Positions 11,891 through 23,511 are shown, numbered from the stretch's first letter. The stretch: 59,743 nucleotides of DNA from Emmonsiellopsis sp. PD_33 (GCA_032988165.1 JANTQF010000213.1:1-59743); one strand, 5' to 3'. Notes: generated by a model from the sequence alone, not told the origin. Numbers and translations: made by a program.

Positions 11891-12034
11891 GGTTCAGCTA
11901 AATTGACCCCATGTTTTGACTATTTCAACCCCATTTTTCGCGCTAGTCCCAATTGGGAAAAATAAGTAATCTATTTTGACCTCATAACTGGCATGCTAAG
12001 CCTAATTAGGAAATATATGGTCTATTTGCACCCC
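11890..12034 (+). repeat. MULE left terminal inverted repeat
   Basis: About 145 bases; the reverse complement of 14603-14749, with scattered transitions and a one-base length difference in a T run. Confidence 0.9.
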
Positions 12035-12959
12035 AATCTGCTTAGTCATTGATGGAATAGCTTCAGCCTCCTGTGTCAACTTGCAATGTTGTCCTTTATC
12101 CTCTATGAATTGAATCAAATTGAACTACCCTACATGTTATTTTACACTATCTTTATCATGAATGGAAGCAGCAATATCAAATTCTTCAGTATTCCTAGTA
12201 ATTTAGATGATTCTGATCATGAAAATGATGAAATCCCTACCATTACTCCCACCATTGTGAAATATATCACAGAAGTCATTGGAATTAATTCTACCTCTAC
12301 TTCCTCTATAGATGAATGCCCTGCATCTGTACCTGCACCTACATTTATACTCCCCCCCCTCCCAGAAGGAATTTTCACCTTCAAGGCAGATGCTAAATAG
12401 TATATTAATAACTAAGCTTACTCTTACAGCTATATTATCACAATTCAGCACTATAATAAGTAAATTCTTGACTGAATTTGAGAGACAGAACAGCAAGTTT
12501 ACCTACAGTGTGATAGAGGTGGTAGTTATAAACTAAAATATATGATAATTAATGATTATCAGATTAAGAGACCTCACATATTAACACATAAGATAAACTA
12601 CCTGTTTATGCTATGACTCTATAACCATAGCAGCAATAAGGTATTTAATAGGTTTGATGGGGACTAAATATTAACAGTTATAAATTCACACTATAATTAT
12701 AGCTTAGTGGATGAGATTATACTACCCCTATATAAACATTAAGATATCAAGTAGATATTATTATTAATTGATTGATATTTAACAGGCAGGTTGATAGCCC
12801 ATTAAATGATGACACTAATGTAGTATGAATTCAATAGGAATCTGATAATTACTATAAAAGATATATATAATTAATGGCAGGTTATACAACATTAAATTTT
12901 AGCTGAGTGTCTTTAAATACAAGTGACTCTCATGGATTTCACAGATGATTTCATTATTT

Positions 12960-14050
12960 TTAACATCAGAGATATTAATAATCAGATTACTTAGATTGTC
13001 TTCTTCTATAAGATCTCTCTAATCTTCCTACACAATTTTCCTGAGGTCATCCTTATAGATGCTATATATAAGATTAACTACTTCAACCTTCTGATGGTTA
13101 ATATAGTTGATTACATATCTATAAATTGCATGTTCTATATAGATAGCATGTTTATGAGAGAAATAACTTAAATGTATATATAGTTACTGAACTACCTGCT
13201 GTGAATATATTATATAACCTGCTAAATTTCTTGCTCTGCTACTATTATTAGTGACACTAATTCCTTATTCATTATGATATGTTTTTATACCTTGCTATCA
13301 CTACATACAAAATACCTACTCTATATATAGCATGTTAAGCATAATATACAGACATTCATTAAAAAACACCTGCACAATAAATCTCTATATCAAGACCTTC
13401 CTGATATAGTAATTATTGCTCACATTAATGTAACATTTAAATCTATCAATGCAGATATCTCAATATTTTTCTATGTAGTCACTGAGGAGGAATATACTAT
13501 CACTTAGAAGATATTTTACTGTAAATATTAGATGTTCTATTCTGCTATTATCAACTATTTAGTAAATTAATGGATTCCTCACAAGGAAAAGATCATAATA
13601 GTCTGAGTCAATTAAATAGTTCACTATAGAAATCTTATAACATTACAAGCAGAGAAATATTATAAAGTAATAAAGAATCTTCTGCCTTATACTAATATCT
13701 CTTATATTAGCAATGTAATTCTACATCTTCATAATTATCTTACTATATAGAATCTGGAGATTCTCAATGAGATTATCAGCAAAAAAATCAGTCAGAACCA
13801 TAGACATACAAAACTATTATTTAAAGACTATATAACTGTTATATCATCCTATATCTTTAATAAAATCCTGAATGTTATAAAGTAGTTTAATTTAGATGTA
13901 AATACTCATCTTCCTCTCTATACAGACTACCTTCAAACTACTATAAGACTCCTCTATACTCATATTATTTAATAGTACCTTATTAATAGAATATACTTGA
14001 TGATAGAAAAGTTCAATCTGCACTGATATCTTAATATCTCAGATTCAGAA
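12960..14050 (+). pseudogene. MULE transposase remnant
   Basis: Ignoring stops, the plus strand reads FPEVILIDAIYKINYFN at about 13032-13083, matching the MULE catalytic-core block (usually FPxVLLMDCTYKTN) with its first Asp retained. It continues with stop-HVKHNIQTFIKKH near 13330-13375 (the CxWHxxK block), TEEEY at about 13481-13495, PHKEK at about 13574-13588, and HYRNLITLQAEKYYKVIK at about 13622-13676, the degraded equivalent of the FGNxTTSRxEGxHxxLK signature. A short open stretch at 12086-12400 may be the N-terminal part, with an acidic SDHENDE patch. No intact frame remains. Assignment to MULE rests on motif order plus the long TIRs. Confidence 0.82.
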
Positions 14051-14602
14051 CCAATTGATTACTATCTAGTAATTAATGAATCAGAATGGATAGTTCTACA
14101 TTCATATAGTTATATAGCTCTTATTGTAGTAAGCAGGTAAATCCTCTCACAATTTGAACAGGTTGATTTAACATTGGAGAGAGATTAACAGGTGGCAGAT
14201 CTAGCAGCAGATCTAGTAGCACCCCCTACATGGGTAAGAGGATGAGGATGTCCCTATAGGTGCTTATAGGAATAAAGATGGGGAGGTAGAGGTAGAAGGG
14301 GTAGGACACTTATTACAGTTAAAAATAATGATTTGAATGTTTAAATACAGAGCATGCAGAATGTTTTTAATATAAACATGGAAAATGTATGGAACTAAGA
14401 GATTTCTGGGTAGATTTCATAGATTTCCTTCATTTTTTAATATTCTTCTTATATTTGATATCTTATAATCATCTACCTCTATTTTTTGACTGTTAATAGT
14501 ACTATTCCTATCATTTCTTATCTATCATGAGATTAATTAAGGAAGACACCTGCAATATGCTTTGAAAATCTCCCTCTCCCCCCTGTGGCAGCCTGCAGCA
14601 GG

Positions 14603-14749
14603 GGGGTGCAAATAGACCATATATTTCCTAATTAGGCTTAGTGTGCCAGTCATGGGATTGAAATAGACTGCTTATTTTTCCCAATTAGGACTAGCGCGAA
14701 AAAATGGGGTCAAAATAGTGTAAACCCAGGGTCGATTTAGCTGAACCCG
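14603..14749 (-). repeat. MULE right terminal inverted repeat
   Basis: About 147 bases; inverted partner of 11890-12034, ending in GCTGAACCC at 14749. Confidence 0.9.
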
Positions 14750-14925
14750 TCGCTTGTGGGCTGCGCTGGAGATCTGCCCCAGCGGAGCGAATGGAATCTG
14801 GGATCGACGAGCGGTTGTGCTGTCGTGCTATGCTGGAGAGGAAGTAAAATGGGTCTTTTGCTCGCGATGATGAGGACGCCTCGTCGGATGGTGAAGCATC
14901 CGGAGAAGTTAACCTTGTTCAGTAA
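14750..14925. other. Normal-GC spacer between MULE and MITE
   Basis: GC-rich single-copy-looking sequence with no stops in one plus frame (from 14756) but no recognisable domain. It may be a piece of a gene interrupted by the two insertions. Confidence 0.3.
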
Positions 14926-15326
14926 GGCCCTGTTCAGTGAAAAAACTGTTTCTGTTTATCCCCCATCATACTAGAGTGGAGTAGTATTTTTACAAACAGA
15001 GCTAAAACATGCAGATCTTGAAGAATCTCCAGAAATCACAGCCAGATCAGAGCTGAGAGTCTGACTTCTGGAAACAGCTTTTCTCTTATTAAAAGTGGGC
15101 CCATCTTTCCTAGTTAAGCTATAGTCTCCCCCAATTCTCACTAATTCTATACTAAGTGGGTTAAAAACATACTAATTTAGTCTATACTAAGTAGTACCAA
15201 AAAACAGTATTTTATTGTATTTTATTGATTATATCAGCAAAATTATGTAGAATTATGCAAATATTTGCCAAGAAGTGTGTCTGGGAGAAACAAAAAGGAA
15301 GAACCAGTTTGGTACTGAACAGGGCC
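14926..15326. mobile_element. MITE, PIF/Harbinger-like, 401 bases
   Basis: Perfect 13-base terminal inverted repeats GGCCCTGTTCAGT / ACTGAACAGGGCC bound 401 bases with no coding capacity. The trinucleotide TAA is duplicated directly outside both ends (14923-14925 and 15327-15329). A 3-base TWA duplication with GG-starting TIRs is the pattern of Harbinger-derived MITEs. The near-perfect ends suggest it is younger than the RIP-damaged Helitron and MULE. Confidence 0.88.
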
Positions 15327-15329
15327 TAA

Positions 15330-15983
15330 TATCTTGTTCTGAGGAGTGGGAAGAAGGGGAAATGAAGAAGTGGATGTTCAAGAAAATATAAACTTCTTGG
15401 GATTCAACAAGATCATGCTAGATACACCCGAAGACATGTAATAAATTTATTCCATAAACTGGTATACAGGTATGATATTGCCAAATTATCAACGATAGTA
15501 CTCCGTAATAACAACGGTAACAAGAAGAAGAGGAGGAGGAAGAAGAAGAACCCTCACAACTGAATCCGCAATTAAAATTTGGATCCCATTTCCAACCAAA
15601 GTCTAGCAACTGATAGTATGGAGTCTGGTTCCCGAATATGTTCGGCTATTAGTAGGTCATACATACTAGTACTAGTGGTAGTACTACCACAGAGAAATTA
15701 TGGGAGGTTGATGGGTTTTCTTAAACGTTTCGAGGCACATCTCATCTGTCTTTACTTGCTTTCTAAGGCTATAAATAACGTGGATAGCGTCCTTGAAATA
15801 TTATTTTCAACGGTTTCCACTCTCTGGCCCTTTGCTGTGAACGATAAATACTCCGTACTTGTAATTAGATGGATCGGCTTTGTGCCCCCAAGATCGTAAA
15901 CACCTGATCTGGATAGGGCAGATATGACTTCTTGATCATATAAATGGCGAAAGAGAACCAATATTGTTCACGACCTAAATCCA
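15330..15983. other. Spacer, no gene recognised
   Basis: Contains a GAA/GGA-rich simple tract (about 15521-15551) and short overlapping frames on both strands; none looks coding. Confidence 0.35.
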
Positions 15984-16299
15984 TCATCCAACACAGAAAG
16001 TGTCAAGGCTCGTAATGAGTTGGTGAAGAGTATCATCATTCTCACAGCCCACCACATCCTCAGTGAGATTATACTTCCCATCCTCAGGAAGAAATTTAAA
16101 AAATATCTGAAGGAAATGAATGGTGTCATCATTTGCATTGAGAGGTGTGTATGCCTCTAATCTCATCTTAAGCTGTGCTTTGGACTCCATGAAAGTTGAC
16201 AGATCTGAAGGAGCCTCACTGAGTGCTTCAGCAGGATCACTGGGGATGGTCAAAGAACACCTCTTGAGATGCTTAGGGAGGGTGGGTTAAAGGGTGTTG
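15984..16299 (-). CDS. Unrecognised protein fragment (possible exon)
   Basis: A minus-strand frame of about 100 codons, open from just after a stop near 16299 down to TAG at 15984. It has protein-like composition: acidic and Leu-rich, including ALSEAPSDLSTFMESKAQLK and HFLQIFFKFLPEDGKYNLTE. It lacks a convincing ATG, so it would be a downstream exon, perhaps of the gene whose N-terminal part lies at 16420-16836. I do not recognise the family. It could also be a fossil. Confidence 0.3.
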
Positions 16300-16419
16300 A
16301 GATGAGTTTATCGATTTGATGCTGAAAGATGAATACAGCGGCGAGATGAGCGCGAAAGACCCTCTGTTTACGACGTTAGAAGTTCGACTGATAGAGGGGG
16401 AACGGGGCGGAGAGCTCCG

Positions 16420-16836
16420 CTACTCGGAAGACAACCCGGACCTCGAGACGTATGACATCGTCGATTTGCGCCCACGGCCAAGGCTATCTAAGAACCGAGT
16501 GTCGATGGCCTCTGAACTTGATGACGAAGAGATCAGTGGAGATTCGCGCAAATGCTGATGCTCAATCAGCTCCCCTGATATCCCCAATGCGCACGCGGTA
16601 TCGATCACCTCCCCCATCGCTGCTGAGGTTTTAATGAGGTGACGGATGATTTTATAGACACACACGCCGGAAGTTCGTCGTGTGTTTCGCCCCGTCGGCT
16701 GTACAAAATCACTTGTCTCCAAGTATCTGATTCTTCCGCTGACCCATCGGACCAGGGGTGCTGTGGCTGGTATGTAGATATCTGAAAGAGTAAAAGTGGT
16801 GTATGGTTTATAAACCCCTGTATCAAAACTTTCCAA
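16420..16836 (-). CDS. Possible gene containing repeat copy B
   Basis: A 138-codon minus frame whose C-terminal third (HLRESPLISSSSSSEAI and then GRGRKSTMSYVSR) is the intact counterpart of the damaged exon at 10191-10321. That conservation in frame is the only evidence that it codes. The upstream two thirds have no recognisable domain. An internal Met (MGEVIDTACALGISGE) may be the true start. Downstream exons were not established; 15984-16299 is a candidate. It probably belongs to the same unknown fungal family as the coiled-coil gene remnant. Confidence 0.35.
   Translation of the reverse strand: MESFDTGVYKPYTTFTLSDIYIPATAPLVRWVSGRIRYLETSDFVQPTGRNTRRTSGVCVYKIIRHLIKTSAAMGEVIDTACALGISGELIEHQHLRESPLISSSSSSEAIDTRFLDSLGRGRKSTMSYVSRSGLSSE
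16443..16571. repeat. Diverged direct repeat, copy B
   Basis: Partner of 10191-10321. This copy keeps CpG/CpA positions that are changed in copy A, so it is closer to the ancestral form. Confidence 0.8.
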
Positions 16837-18065
16837 GGGGGAAGAAAGAGAAAAGACAAAGCAACTAGTAGTAGTAGTAGTCGATAAACCCGCAAAATTC
16901 TGGTCATCTCATGTCTGTCCCCTTGGGGTCTTCTTTGCCTCTTTCTCGTTCGTGCAAAGCAGTTGTTTCGAGTCTGTTGCCGTAGGCAGTGTATGTATGA
17001 TATGTAGCTTGGATCCTGTCGTTTCCACAGCAGACAGTAATAAGGTAGCTTTAGAATAATGGCTGCTTGTTTGTGGAGTGATTGACTATAGAAGCTATGA
17101 CGGATTATTCCCGGTTCATCGTTCGAATAATTCCTTGATTATTTCCTCCGCGTTTGGAATTTTAAACCATTCGAATGGTCATCGATGCTAGTGCATATCG
17201 AGATTATTATCTGTGTATTTTGGCTTCTCCTAGGTCGATGTCAGTATGCTATATAATATGAGACCAGAGAATGGAAGGACTGGAAAATACGTCATTGTAA
17301 TAAGTCATTAATCCTAGCCTTAGAAATCTATTTCCTGACTCTTGCTTCGCAAGCGTGCGAGTGTGTCTTCTGTATGGAGATTGCTAGGAGGGGAAAAATT
17401 TTTAAAAAGTGACAATACTCGATGGAGGACGTAGGATGCTGCCCTAAGCTATATAAAACGGAAAATGATCATAAGTATTAAGGAAGGGATAACTAGAGGG
17501 TCGATGGAGTAGGAGTATTTCGTCGATCCCGAGGTCGAGGCCAAGCCCCTATTTGGATGCACTATTAAGGACAACGGTGAGTATTCGACTACCCCTATTA
17601 TGATATATGGGTTCTCCCCCCATATGAAGGGAAGGCCTTGTGGGGGGACACAACGACGAAGAATCCGGCCAGGCTCTGGTTGATGGAGAGAAGAAAGAAG
17701 GGAAATCTGCCTTAATGAGGAGAAGGATATAGGTCCCCCCTGATGTTGAATTGAAGTTTGTGAATAGTGCTCCCTTTAACTTGTTGGAAAAGGCGGGGAA
17801 AGGGGTGAGTGAAGGTGGAAGTACAGAAGTCATTGGGATAGGAAAATTCAATGGTATTGGAAACTATTCAGGATGCTAATAGGATTTCGGAAATTCACCC
17901 TGGGAAAAGAAAATTTGCTCCGATTGAGCCCATCAAATCAACTTTAAGAGAAACCCAGGAACTTCTCGTGAATAAAACAGAGAGGGGAGAAATTTGAAAT
18001 AACAAAATAACAGTAAAAGCAACCGAGCGAAACAAACTCTGAATCGACTGGTACTTATCGAGCCT
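16837..18065. other. Long spacer, no gene recognised
   Basis: About 1.2 kb with only short frames. It holds a 14-base perfect palindrome (ACCATTCGAATGGT, 17166-17179) and otherwise nothing notable. Confidence 0.4.
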
Positions 18066-20378
18066 CTATGGAAGTTCTAGAAGCCTCCAAAGCCGTGCTT
18101 TGAATTCCTCCTTATTGCTCAAATCCTTCCAGAACTCCTTTGAGCGCTCCTTCTTGTAGGCATCGTTATTGGAATTGGTTGCATCTCCGTCACTAGCAGT
18201 TGATGCATTATCTCTTTCACATTGGGGGTGGATGGAACGGTTCTGATTTGGAATAGCCTCGATGACGGCGGCATGGTGGCTTTGCGGAGATGAATTGGGG
18301 TTAACCCAGTCAGAAAAGTGGCAATGACTGCAGCTACAGTTTTTATCATGAGATACGGCAGCCGTTGGGGTCTTCTTTGCTCCAGTTGTATCACAAATTC
18401 CCTGGGCCTTGTCGGGCATCTCCTTTTGTGCCGCCCCAAATCCTGGACTATGGCCCTTATCCGAGGTTTCAACGGGAGATCTGTCGCACTTTTCCACATT
18501 TGTTGTAGTTGCAATACGTGTTTCTTCTGGAGGCGAAGCTTGAATTTTTTCGGAGCCCTCTGAACTCCCATCGTCGCCCTCGTGCTCCGGGGTCGACCGC
18601 CTGAATTCCTCGCATAACGGATTCCCCTCTTTGATGGATGGGGCATCTTCTGTGGCGCGATGTGAACTTTTGTTTTCGGTGCCCAGAGTAGGTTCTTGGT
18701 TGGGGGATGTAGAGATTCTCTGGCCCTCGATAATCCCGGACTCCTTCCCTAGAAAATCGTGTCCCATCTTCAGAGGGGTGGAATCTGCCCGAGGGTGACT
18801 ACCCTGGATTTTGCTTGCCACAGGTTGATCGTCCGAATCCACAGTATATTCCATCTCGTTTTCCTTCGAGTTTGTTCCTTTGCAGTCCGTTTTTAAAGCC
18901 TGGGATGGGCTCGTTGCTTCTTGTTGATGTTGCTCAACGTCATTTGGAAGGTCTGACATTACGACGTCACGATCTGAAGAATGTCGCGAGTTTCTTGGTC
19001 GTGCTTGGGTTCGAGATTTGTCAGTAGTTCGTGAAGATCTATCTTCCATGACGGGATCCAGGTCAATGCTGCTATCGTTGGCCACAGGTGTTTCATTTTG
19101 GAATGCTTGTTCCCGCCCAGCAACCCAGACAACTGCCTTAGACCAGAATTTCTGCCTTCGAGTTCTGGTTTCTTTATCAACCCAATCTGCAATAATGGCA
19201 GGCTCCACAAAAAAACCGATTGTCTTTCCATCGAGGCGATTATCCCGAGGCCCCAACAACATGCCTGGGTGAGGCTCCATAAATACCGAGTTGCGTTGAA
19301 ATTTCATTTTCATCATCTTTTGTGAGTTGCGGCCGATATGGCAAATTCCAACCTTTTGGTCCCTGAGTTTCAGCACCAACTCCCCGGAAGCCCGTATGGC
19401 CGCCTCCAATTCGTCGAAGCGTTCCTTCATATCTTCTTTACCAGAACCGGGCTTGAGTAAAGCGGCAGGGGTACCCGTGAGAAATAAATCGGTAGCGTTT
19501 CTGTAGAAATTTTCTCTGCACTTGGTGGCCCACTCCGGCTGTTCGGTCTTGCCCTTGTAGAAACTAGGTTGTAGGAGGTACAGTGTGTCATAAACCCATG
19601 CGTGAAGACTGTCGTTTTTCAATTCTAGGTATGTATTGTTAGCTAGCTAGATATCTTTCGCAGAAGAACAAATGGGCTTACCATTGGGACAAGATTGGAC
19701 AAGTTTCCAAAGCGACTCTTCGACGTTGCCACCGCATTGGCCAGAGGGAGGATTTCCCAGCGGTCCTAGGAAGAAAAAAGGGTGGTCGATGATGTGTTGG
19801 CAAATGAAATGTGAGAGAAAGGAATGGAGTACAATGTTTTTGCCATATCCTTCTCCGCGAAGCGCAGCAAAAATGGACTCCAGATCACTCTCGTTCATTG
19901 CAGTAGGGTTGCTATTTTTGATGGCCAACTCATCGTCGTGAGTAAGGGGTCCAGAGGAGGAAAATCTTCTGACCCAAGAGCTACGCAACTCTCTACTTCC
20001 CGAGAAAAGAGTTCGAATTTTTTCATCATCCATCACTCCACCATCCAGAGTTCCGCATAGAGACAAGTATGCCGATTGAAATTCCTGGCATCTCTCTAGT
20101 TCTTGCCGTAGATTTTCCGTTTCGGTCCGGTGAGCCGCTTCCATATTTTTGTGATGTTGATATAATTGCTTCTTGCTCATCAGAGACGGGCTTGGGGTTT
20201 TCTGCGGCTTTTCATTGGAGCTGGCGTCTGGATCGGTTCGCTGAGACTTCTTCCGCTTGCGGGTCGTACCCCGTTGCGATATGTCTGTCTGTCTCTTGGG
20301 ACGGCCACGCCCGCGGGCACGGCCATGATTAGAGTCACTGGCTGGCGCAGTCATGGCGGGGTCTGTGGGAGTCTCCAT
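18066..20378 (-). CDS. AT-hook protein of unknown function, 751 aa
   Basis: Two exons, 20378-19682 and 19624-18066, joined by a GTAAGC donor and a CTAG acceptor with phase 1 preserved. The N-terminus carries an AT-hook-like GRGRPKRQ (about residues 23-30) and a basic KRKKSQR patch, so nuclear location and binding to AT-rich minor grooves are plausible. A short coiled coil follows (about 70-105), then a folded-looking domain spanning the exon junction (to about residue 400) with no family I recognise. A long acidic, Ser/Thr-rich disordered region follows, with a CSCSHCHF cluster near the C-terminus that might bind metal. The start is the first ATG in frame (METPTDP); the frame is open further upstream without an ATG. 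It is divergent from the Hsp70-like gene. Function is inference only. Confidence 0.75.
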
Positions 20379-21195
20379 GAGGCGGGAAATATTGGTTGTG
20401 ACGGAGAGTAAATTTGCAATGTAAAAGGTCTGCACAGTGTAAATCAAATCATTACGGTGAAAGCGAGGAGAAGCAAGAGTTTTAAGTCTTCAAGAACACA
20501 ATGCCCAGTGAATGAATGTCTGCTGGTAGCAAGGCCCAAACTGGGAGATCAAACCACAACACAAGCAACACAAACATGAATGACTGAGAGAACTGACCTG
20601 GAGGTTGCTAGGGAACCGGCCTCCCACCAAACTAAACCTGCTCACAACACAGACTGCCCAGTGAAGCCAAAACAGTGAAGTGAAATGTGAGGCTTGGTCT
20701 TCAGTCTCTCTTCCCCCTTGCCTCCTCTCTTCTGTTTCTCAGGGCCTCCATCTAACAAGCTGCGAGGCGGCTTGAAAAAAAGACCTTCGAAGACCAAGGG
20801 CAACCAAAGGTAAGAAGGACAAACCCCCATAGCATCAACCCAAAAAATATTATTAATCTGATGGAGTGATGCCTTGTTAACAAAACTCCCAAAACAGAAA
20901 CTCTCAAACCGCTCTTATTCCCATACAACAGACCAGAAAACTGGGATATGGTTCGCATCTTCCAGCTCGGGAGGGAGCAACCCCCGCCAGCTAAAAAGGG
21001 TCAGCCTACCAGTCCTGGCGCAAGGAGATTGCGATGAGCTGACAGTGTGCACAGTTTCCGTCGGAGTGCACCGCACTGTATCCAAGGCACGCCCACGAAA
21101 CAGTGGATTTACTCAAACTGTCATTGGTGGCCAAGTGATCAAGTGTATGTTTACCAAAATAAAAACCTCAGTGTAGTTACTTATCTCCTTCATAG
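20379..21195. promoter_or_regulatory. Divergent intergenic region, AT-hook gene / Hsp70-like gene
   Basis: About 800 bases. It must contain the unresolved first exon of the Hsp70-like gene as well as promoters for both genes. A possible upstream exon ends at a GTATGT donor near 21145, but its ATG was not found. Confidence 0.35.
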
Positions 21196-23511
21196 CGGAA
21201 AGTTTGGGGGCCAGCACTTCATTCCCATCAAAGGCAAAGGCAAAGAAAGAAAATCAAACTGGGTCTTATTTGATCGTTGGGATCGATTTCGGGACAACGT
21301 ATTCAGGTATGTGATTCAGGTTCCATTATCCTAAAATTGCTGACAAGGGAGAAGGAGTCAGTGTTGTCGCATCTGATGGCGAGGCACACCATATCAAGAC
21401 CGTTCTTAGGTGGCCTGGAAACACTGATAACCGCGAAAAGGTTCCCTCGGCCATTGCATACACTGCTGATCTAGGGGCAGTAAACAGTTGGGGATATGAA
21501 GCCTTGACAGATACGTCAACATTCTCATGGTTCAAGCTGTTGATGAACCAAGGTGGACACGCTTCAAATGAAGATGATCCTTTGTTGCAACAAGCCATCG
21601 GAGCGGGCCTATTGAAGGTCCCCGAGGGAAAAACTGCAAAAGAATTGGCCCAAGATTACATGACCTGTTTGTATCAGCATGTGTTGAAGTACCTGCAAAA
21701 AGCCTATAAGTCCAAGATAATTGGAAACTTGCCTATCCACGCTATTCTGACAGCTCCAGCGGACTGGGGTCCAGAATACAAGGCTACCCTGATTAACATA
21801 GCGGAAGCAGCAGGCATTGCATCTCGGGATTGCGACCGCATTTCCACAATCGACGAACCTGAGGCCGCTGCGTTGGCAGCATTTACCGCAGCCCAGGAAG
21901 GGCCAGCTTTGAACGGTTTCGAGGTAGGTTTATTTAGCCAATGGTGGAAAAGTTCCATTTGTCATGTCCCTAACCATATTCCGCATCGCTCTTTAGCCCA
22001 ATACCAATGCCGTGATAATTGACATCGGTGGTGGGACCGTGGTGAGTACCCATGTACCAATTCAACTCCCAACGCCAGTGTTCCGAACTAATAATGGACT
22101 TGAAAAAGGATCTCATCACGTATAAGATCATTAGCACAAAGCCATTCAAGATTGCAGAAGCGTGCACGGGAACAAGTGAGTACATGCCCACTTTGCTTTT
22201 GGGATATCTAACCAATGGTGAGCATAGGTGCCAAATGCGGCGCGACGACCATAGATCGCGAATTACATCGAGTGATGGAGTCGAGATACGGGGCGGCATT
22301 TTCCGGGAAACCACGCGAGGAAATTTCCCAGGGCAGTGAATTCATGAATAAATTCGAAGAGCTCAAGAAGTCATTCGAAGGATGCAAACCAGGCATGAAG
22401 AAGGAACACTCATTGACTCTTCTGATGGACGTTGAAGGAGATGAGACTTATGAAAAGGGCTTGCAAGGAGTGATATTTAAAAGGTGATTCCCTTTCTATA
22501 ACAACCGATAATGCGCAGATGCTAAATCATAGGGGGAAATAAGCGAGGAGATTGCCGCCATGTTCGATAAGGTCATCACTCCGTCACTTAACCTGGTGTG
22601 CCAACAAATGGCCAAGACAAGGGAAGAAAATAGGGACCCAATCAATGTAAGGCTCCCCAATGTGGAAACAACGCGGCCGATACCTAATAATTGATCGTTG
22701 CAGACTATTGTCCTTTGTGGTGGTATGGCCGATTCCGAATATGTCTATAGTCGTTTTGAGGACTTCTGCAAGGAAGATTTAAAAGGAGAAGTGGACGTGA
22801 TTGTCCCCGCGGACTCGTGGCCCGCTATCGCAAAAGGGGCAGCCATGCATGGCCTTCTTTCGAAATCAATGGTCCAAAGTAGGAAATGTAGATGGAGCTA
22901 TGGGATTTCCATGCATCGAGAATTCGACGCCGACAAGGACGACGAAGAGAATTCGTTCGAATGTCCAATCAACGGGAAACGTGCTGCGGAGATTTATTGG
23001 TATATAAAAGAGGTATATTCCGCCGGGGAAGCAGCGTGATTTTCGGGCCCATGTCATATCATGTCGGACTAATAAACTGTGTAGGGGGCAACTATCCGAG
23101 AGAGTATCAAATGGTTCGAGGGATACCTCGTCTTGGATACGAGCAAAGGGAAGGGTGGGCTCATCGGGGATATGGAAGTGTATCGATCAAAAGAATCTCG
23201 CCCCGGAAAAACGGTCGACAGCGATGGTAAGTCAAGTTTAGTTCCCAGAGCAGCGCAGCCCTTCTGCGAGCTAATAATTTAATTCCATGGCAGACGTGGA
23301 AAAAATGGGTACAATGCGATTGGACTTCTCAACTATTGTTCAAGGCGGCCGCAATAGATTCAAAGCAAAGAAAAACCTCAAGCAGATGGTGAAAGTTGGC
23401 CACAGAATTGTCGCGGACCGTGGAATCGTGGAATTCCAGGGCAGATGCGCAAGTAAGACGATTGGCTTCAAGGATTTCAAGTACGAAGCTGCGAACGCTA
23501 CAGACAAATAA
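21196..23511 (+). CDS. Hsp70-family (HSPA12-like) ATPase-domain protein, 5' end unresolved
   Basis: About nine exons encode an actin-like/Hsp70 nucleotide-binding fold: phosphate-1 motif IDFGTTYSG (exon ending 21306, next from 21355), TIDEPEAAAL, phosphate-2 IDIGGGTV (21997-22041), KCGATTIDRELHR, and the adenosine motif VLCGGMADSEYVYSRF (from 22704). Other exons: 22109-22175, 22228-about 22469, 22533-22646, ending 23012, 23085-23226 and 23294-23511. No substrate-binding domain of canonical Hsp70 is present. The C-terminal part is a short beta-rich-looking tail, as in the HSPA12-like proteins that are expanded in filamentous fungi. The first exon is not settled: the frame opens after an acceptor at 21195 and lacks an ATG. 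The junction near 22469-22533 is also ambiguous, because the obvious donor at 22484 gives a stop. If that join cannot be fixed, the gene may be a pseudogene. Confidence 0.78.

Larger units (their letters stand above)
11890..14749 (+). mobile_element. Degenerate Mutator-like (MULE) DNA transposon with long TIRs
   Basis: A 2,860-base element bounded by long inverted repeats beginning GGGTTCAGCTAAATYGACC. Its interior is AT-rich and full of TAG/TAA stops. The plus strand keeps the order of MULE transposase motifs. Flanks GTCGCATGCTCGGG (left, 11876-11889) and GTCGCTTGTGGG (right, 14750-14761) abut the repeats and may be a decayed target-site duplication, but they are imperfect. TIR differences are mainly transitions, consistent with RIP. 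The element is non-autonomous now. Confidence 0.88.

Noticed and set aside
17166..17179. 14-base perfect palindrome ACCATTCGAATGGT
   Set aside because: A single palindrome of this length is not unusual in 60 kb and it has no gene context.
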